This document shows, in pieces, positions 61,438 to 64,000 of a stretch of 64,000 bases of DNA (its first letter is position 1; every line of letters begins with the position of its first letter). The stretch comes from Rhynchopus sp. YZ270_cl-10 (Eukaryota > Euglenozoa > Diplonemea > Diplonemida > Diplonemidae). The notes under the pieces were generated by a model that saw only the letters and a program-made list of their open reading frames with translations, did not search any database and had not been told where the DNA came from. The stretch is from NCBI GenBank assembly GCA_964035575.1, contig OZ037880.1:1-64000 (forward strand). Reading direction: 5' to 3'. The translations under genes and the position numbers were made by a program.

Positions 61438-62420
61438 CTAATCTTCGGCACGTCCGACGGTTGCTGCTGTGGGATGCACCTGTGAGGAAGAGGGGGTGTT
61501 TGGCGGGTGATGGATTGTTCAAAACCGAACTGCTGAGAGAAGAATTACCCCACGGGTTTTCCCCAAGAAGCTGGATGTGGTTGTATTAGCAAAAAGGTGT
61601 TGGGACAAACCTCCTTCTTCGTCTGCTTGATGACCTGCGCAGGGTTGAGGTACTTGGGGCACACAATCGAGCAGTTCATAACGTTATGGCACATGTTCAG
61701 CTTGGGGGAGTTCTCGAGAATCGACAAACGCTTGTCGAGGTCGGAGTCGAGGGGCTCGCTGATCCAACGGTACGATTGCAACAGCACAGAGGGCCCTGTG
61801 GTGTGGGGTGAAGGGCGTTGGAATATTTCACTTGGCAGATATCGCTTTTTTTATGAGCTTGCGCAATTTGCTGAACCAAATTGTGGTCAGACACAGTGTC
61901 ACATTCGCGTTGACATTGAAACCCCTTTTACAATATCTAAACAAATGCGAGGTAGCTTTCTTTCAAAAACCATACCCAGGAACATCTCACGGTTCCACCA
62001 GTACGACGGACAACTCGACGTGCACGACGCGCACAGCACACACTGGTAGAGTCCTTCAAGTCTGTGGTGTTTGTGTTGTGTAATGCAAAGGTTCTTTTTG
62101 TGTCTCTGGTGCAGCATTCACCTCACAGCAACAGTAAGCAACGTTGCACCACCTGCAGTCCACCCACTGCGGAAGGTGGGTTACTCCTTGTGGACATACC
62201 TGCTTCTGTTGTCCGGGTGCACCTTGTTCTTGAGGTACCAACGGTTGAGCGACCACTCACCGAACCCTCCCTTGTATGTCGAGAGCGCGACAACAGCCTT
62301 CTCAGAGTTCCTTGTCGTGTACAGACGCTCCGCCTGATTCCGTGTGGCGTCCTTGACGACCTTCCTGTAGTGGTAAAGAGACGAGGAGAACCTCGATGCT
62401 TTTATGTGGGCAGCAGACAT
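61438..62420 (-). CDS. Succinate dehydrogenase iron-sulfur subunit, C-terminal half only (SDH2C type)
   Basis: Four exons (62,420-62,200; 62,061-61,976; 61,795-61,611; 61,479-61,438) give 177 residues. The conserved part has [19 protein letters not shown] and [13 protein letters not shown], then [17 protein letters not shown]. These are the cysteines of the [4Fe-4S] and [3Fe-4S] clusters of complex II. The N-terminal plant-type ferredoxin domain with the [2Fe-2S] cluster is missing. In its place stand about 75 unrelated residues containing [18 protein letters not shown], and the ATG is preceded by an AG acceptor. A split SDHB with such an extension is established for Euglenozoa, where the two halves are separate nuclear genes. 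The last short exon ([13 protein letters not shown]) is inferred from donor GTTTG. Confidence 0.9.
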
Positions 62421-62662
62421 GTTTACTGTTCTGTTTTTTTTTTGCGTATTCGACGCCCTGAGAGATGGTGATGGGAGAGGACAAAGGTGAATGCACTACA
62501 ACAAAATCAACAAAAGAAAGAAAGATGCGTCTCTCGTGCACATCTGTGGGGAAAGGTCTGACAAACAGAAGCTATTGGGTACGTTTTTGTTTTTTCGTTA
62601 TTTTTGCGCGAAAGCATTTCCGCGAGAAAAAAGCGTTGAAACCCTCCACCCCCCCTTTCATC
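62421..62662. other. Short intergenic gap
   Basis: No feature is seen beyond a T-run and the acceptor AAACAG upstream of the SDHB ATG. Confidence 0.5.
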
Positions 62663-63589
62663 TTATGTGAAGAGTGGCGGAAGGGGAAGCTCTGCGTTGA
62701 GGTTGACGTAGTTGGCTTCGATAGGGAGCATGAGAGACGTGCAGCATGCTGCCATGTCTGCTGACGTGACTTCAAAGAGCTTGTACCAGCCTGCAGGCAG
62801 GTCTGGGTGTTTGCACTGCCGCAGCGCAAGATAGATGCAAGCACAGGAGATAACGTTCGCAGGGAACCTGCAGTGCAGCGTTGTCATGCAGCTGTCGTTC
62901 AGAAACGCCACAGCCGCCTGCGGCACCGCCCCCTGGTCAAACCCCCACCCAATCACCTTGCAGTATGCAAGCATATGGCTGTACACAGGCTCCACCTGCA
63001 GCACAAAACCCAGCTCCTTCAAAACACGCTTCTCTGCGTTCAGAAGATACTCCCGCAGATCGAAATACCCTCCAGACGATGTGTCAAGCTGGCTGCCGCT
63101 CCCTTTTAACAGTGTGTAAAACGCGGAGATGACCTGTTGTATTGTTGTATTGGTGTATTGGTGTATTGTTGCCACAATAATCGAGAGGGGATATTTGATC
63201 AAAAAAAAATCGAAAACAAGGTAAAAACCCCAAGATTGTTTACAATAATTGAGAAAAGGGGTACTTTTTGTTGGTCATACCTTCCGCAAACGGACGTCGC
63301 AAGAGTCGAGCTTTGAGGCCATGTTGAGACAGGCAAATGCAGCGACGACGACGTCAATCTGGCGCAACGACACCACGTAGTACAGGCGCTGCAGGAAGAC
63401 CTGCCCCTTGCTGATGCACGACTGCGGGAAGCTCAGCGACATGCCGGCAGACCGTACCAGACCACACCCATATGCACGCAGGGCTGCCTCCTGTGCATAT
63501 GACACCCCGTCCACAGAAGAAGGTGTTTCCACAACACGTTTGCTCTCAACCATGTGGCAGAAATGCTCCGTTGCGGCACTCATTTTCAC
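62663..63589 (-). CDS. Cyclin, L-type (transcription/splicing cyclin)
   Basis: Two exons (63,589-63,281 and 63,133-62,663) give 259 residues covering two cyclin folds. The first box has ISKGQVFLQRLYYVVSLRQI and AAFACLNMASKLDSCDVRLR, followed across the intron by KVISAFYTLLKG, like the RIRDVINVFHRL segment of cyclin L. The second has NAEKRVLKELGF and VISCACIYLALRQC. Cyclin L partners CDK11-type kinases in transcription and splicing control. The Arg/Ser-rich tail of animal cyclin L is absent. An acceptor CTTACCTGCAG lies 38 bases before the ATG; a two-codon upstream frame (ATG TGA) lies between. Confidence 0.85.
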
Positions 63590-64000
63590 ATATGCCGGGG
63601 ATACAATATAGACAGCCCACTCCTGCAGGTAAGGGATAATAGAGGGTATGGGAGAAGGGGGTGGTTGTGGTATTTGACCCCAAAAAATGTTTGAGCCTTA
63701 AAGAAAAGAGACCTCAAAAAGGAGTCCGCGTTTGCATTTAAACGTCGCGCAAAGGTACTATTTTGCTGATTTCTTCATTTTTGCCTGCTAGGCCTGACCT
63801 CCGCTGAGTCCACATTTTTATTCGATTAGAGTGGAGTGGAAATTGCTTTGCCAAAAAAAAAAACACAAAAATTCAGAAAACGGTGTTAATTAATATCCCC
63901 GCGAGCCGAATCCCGCCCCAAAACATTATTTAAACACCCTCCCCGCACAGCCCCATCTACCCACCATTTAACACCAGATCAATACGGAGAAAACCTACTG
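63590..64000. other. Right end of the window, no gene seen
   Basis: Beyond the acceptor of the cyclin gene (about 63,627-63,650) only unique AT-rich sequence is present. I cannot support a feature here. Confidence 0.5.

Overview
The window looks like nuclear DNA of a free-living protist, most probably a euglenozoan of the diplonemid or euglenid kind. Three observations point that way. Every host gene I can support (20 of 20, positions 19,086 to 63,589) lies on the minus strand, as in a directional polycistronic gene cluster. Most of these genes have a polypyrimidine tract and AG shortly before the ATG, as expected for spliced-leader addition. One gene (61,438-62,420) encodes only the C-terminal half of the succinate dehydrogenase iron-sulfur subunit, an arrangement known from Euglenozoa. 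The species assignment is inference; the gene order and splice signals are read directly.

Layout. Positions 1-6,356 are an octamer satellite (TTTGCGGG), heterogeneous on the left and perfect on the right. Positions 6,357-6,762 are a fragment of a non-LTR retrotransposon. Positions 6,768-17,418 hold one apparently full-length, very recent copy of the same LINE on the minus strand. It has a tandem-repeat 5' end, a long CAG/CAA-type repeat region, a 2,090-codon ORF (zinc finger, reverse transcriptase, restriction-like endonuclease, OTU-like protease, second zinc-binding cluster, coiled coil) and a poly(A) tail. Positions 17,678-18,650 are a second copy, reduced to its 3' UTR.

From 19 kb on the DNA is gene-dense. 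From left to right (last to first in transcription): a membrane-anchored Mind-bomb-SH3-repeat protein, a large cytoskeletal-type protein, a PPR protein, a lipase-FYVE fusion, EMC3, a cytochrome b5-sphingolipid desaturase fusion, a glucosidase II-like GH31 enzyme, a Mediator MED10-like protein, an SLC6 transporter, an unknown protein, a MATH-like protein, a RING protein, the tRNA m5C methyltransferase NSUN2, an MFS sugar-transporter-like protein, a Dpy-30/RIIa-adenylate kinase, a glutathione S-transferase, DNMT2/TRDMT1, a RagC/D GTPase, the split SDHB C-half and an L-type cyclin. Introns start with GTATG (rarely GTACG, GTATA or GTTTG) and are mostly 40-220 bp. I set exon borders by matching donor, acceptor and reading phase, so summed exon lengths are multiples of three.

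The genes do not form one pathway. Shared themes are RNA metabolism (NSUN2, DNMT2, cyclin L, MED10-like), the secretory pathway (EMC3, GH31, desaturase) and nutrient handling (RagC, SLC6, MFS). Intergenic stretches and two introns carry a recurrent same-strand hairpin (seven copies), a possible terminal-inverted-repeat element (31.6-32.2 kb), an interleaved duplication (55.1-56.1 kb) and a foreign-looking block inside a 1-kb intron (45.7-46.8 kb). I recognised no rRNA, tRNA or CRISPR.
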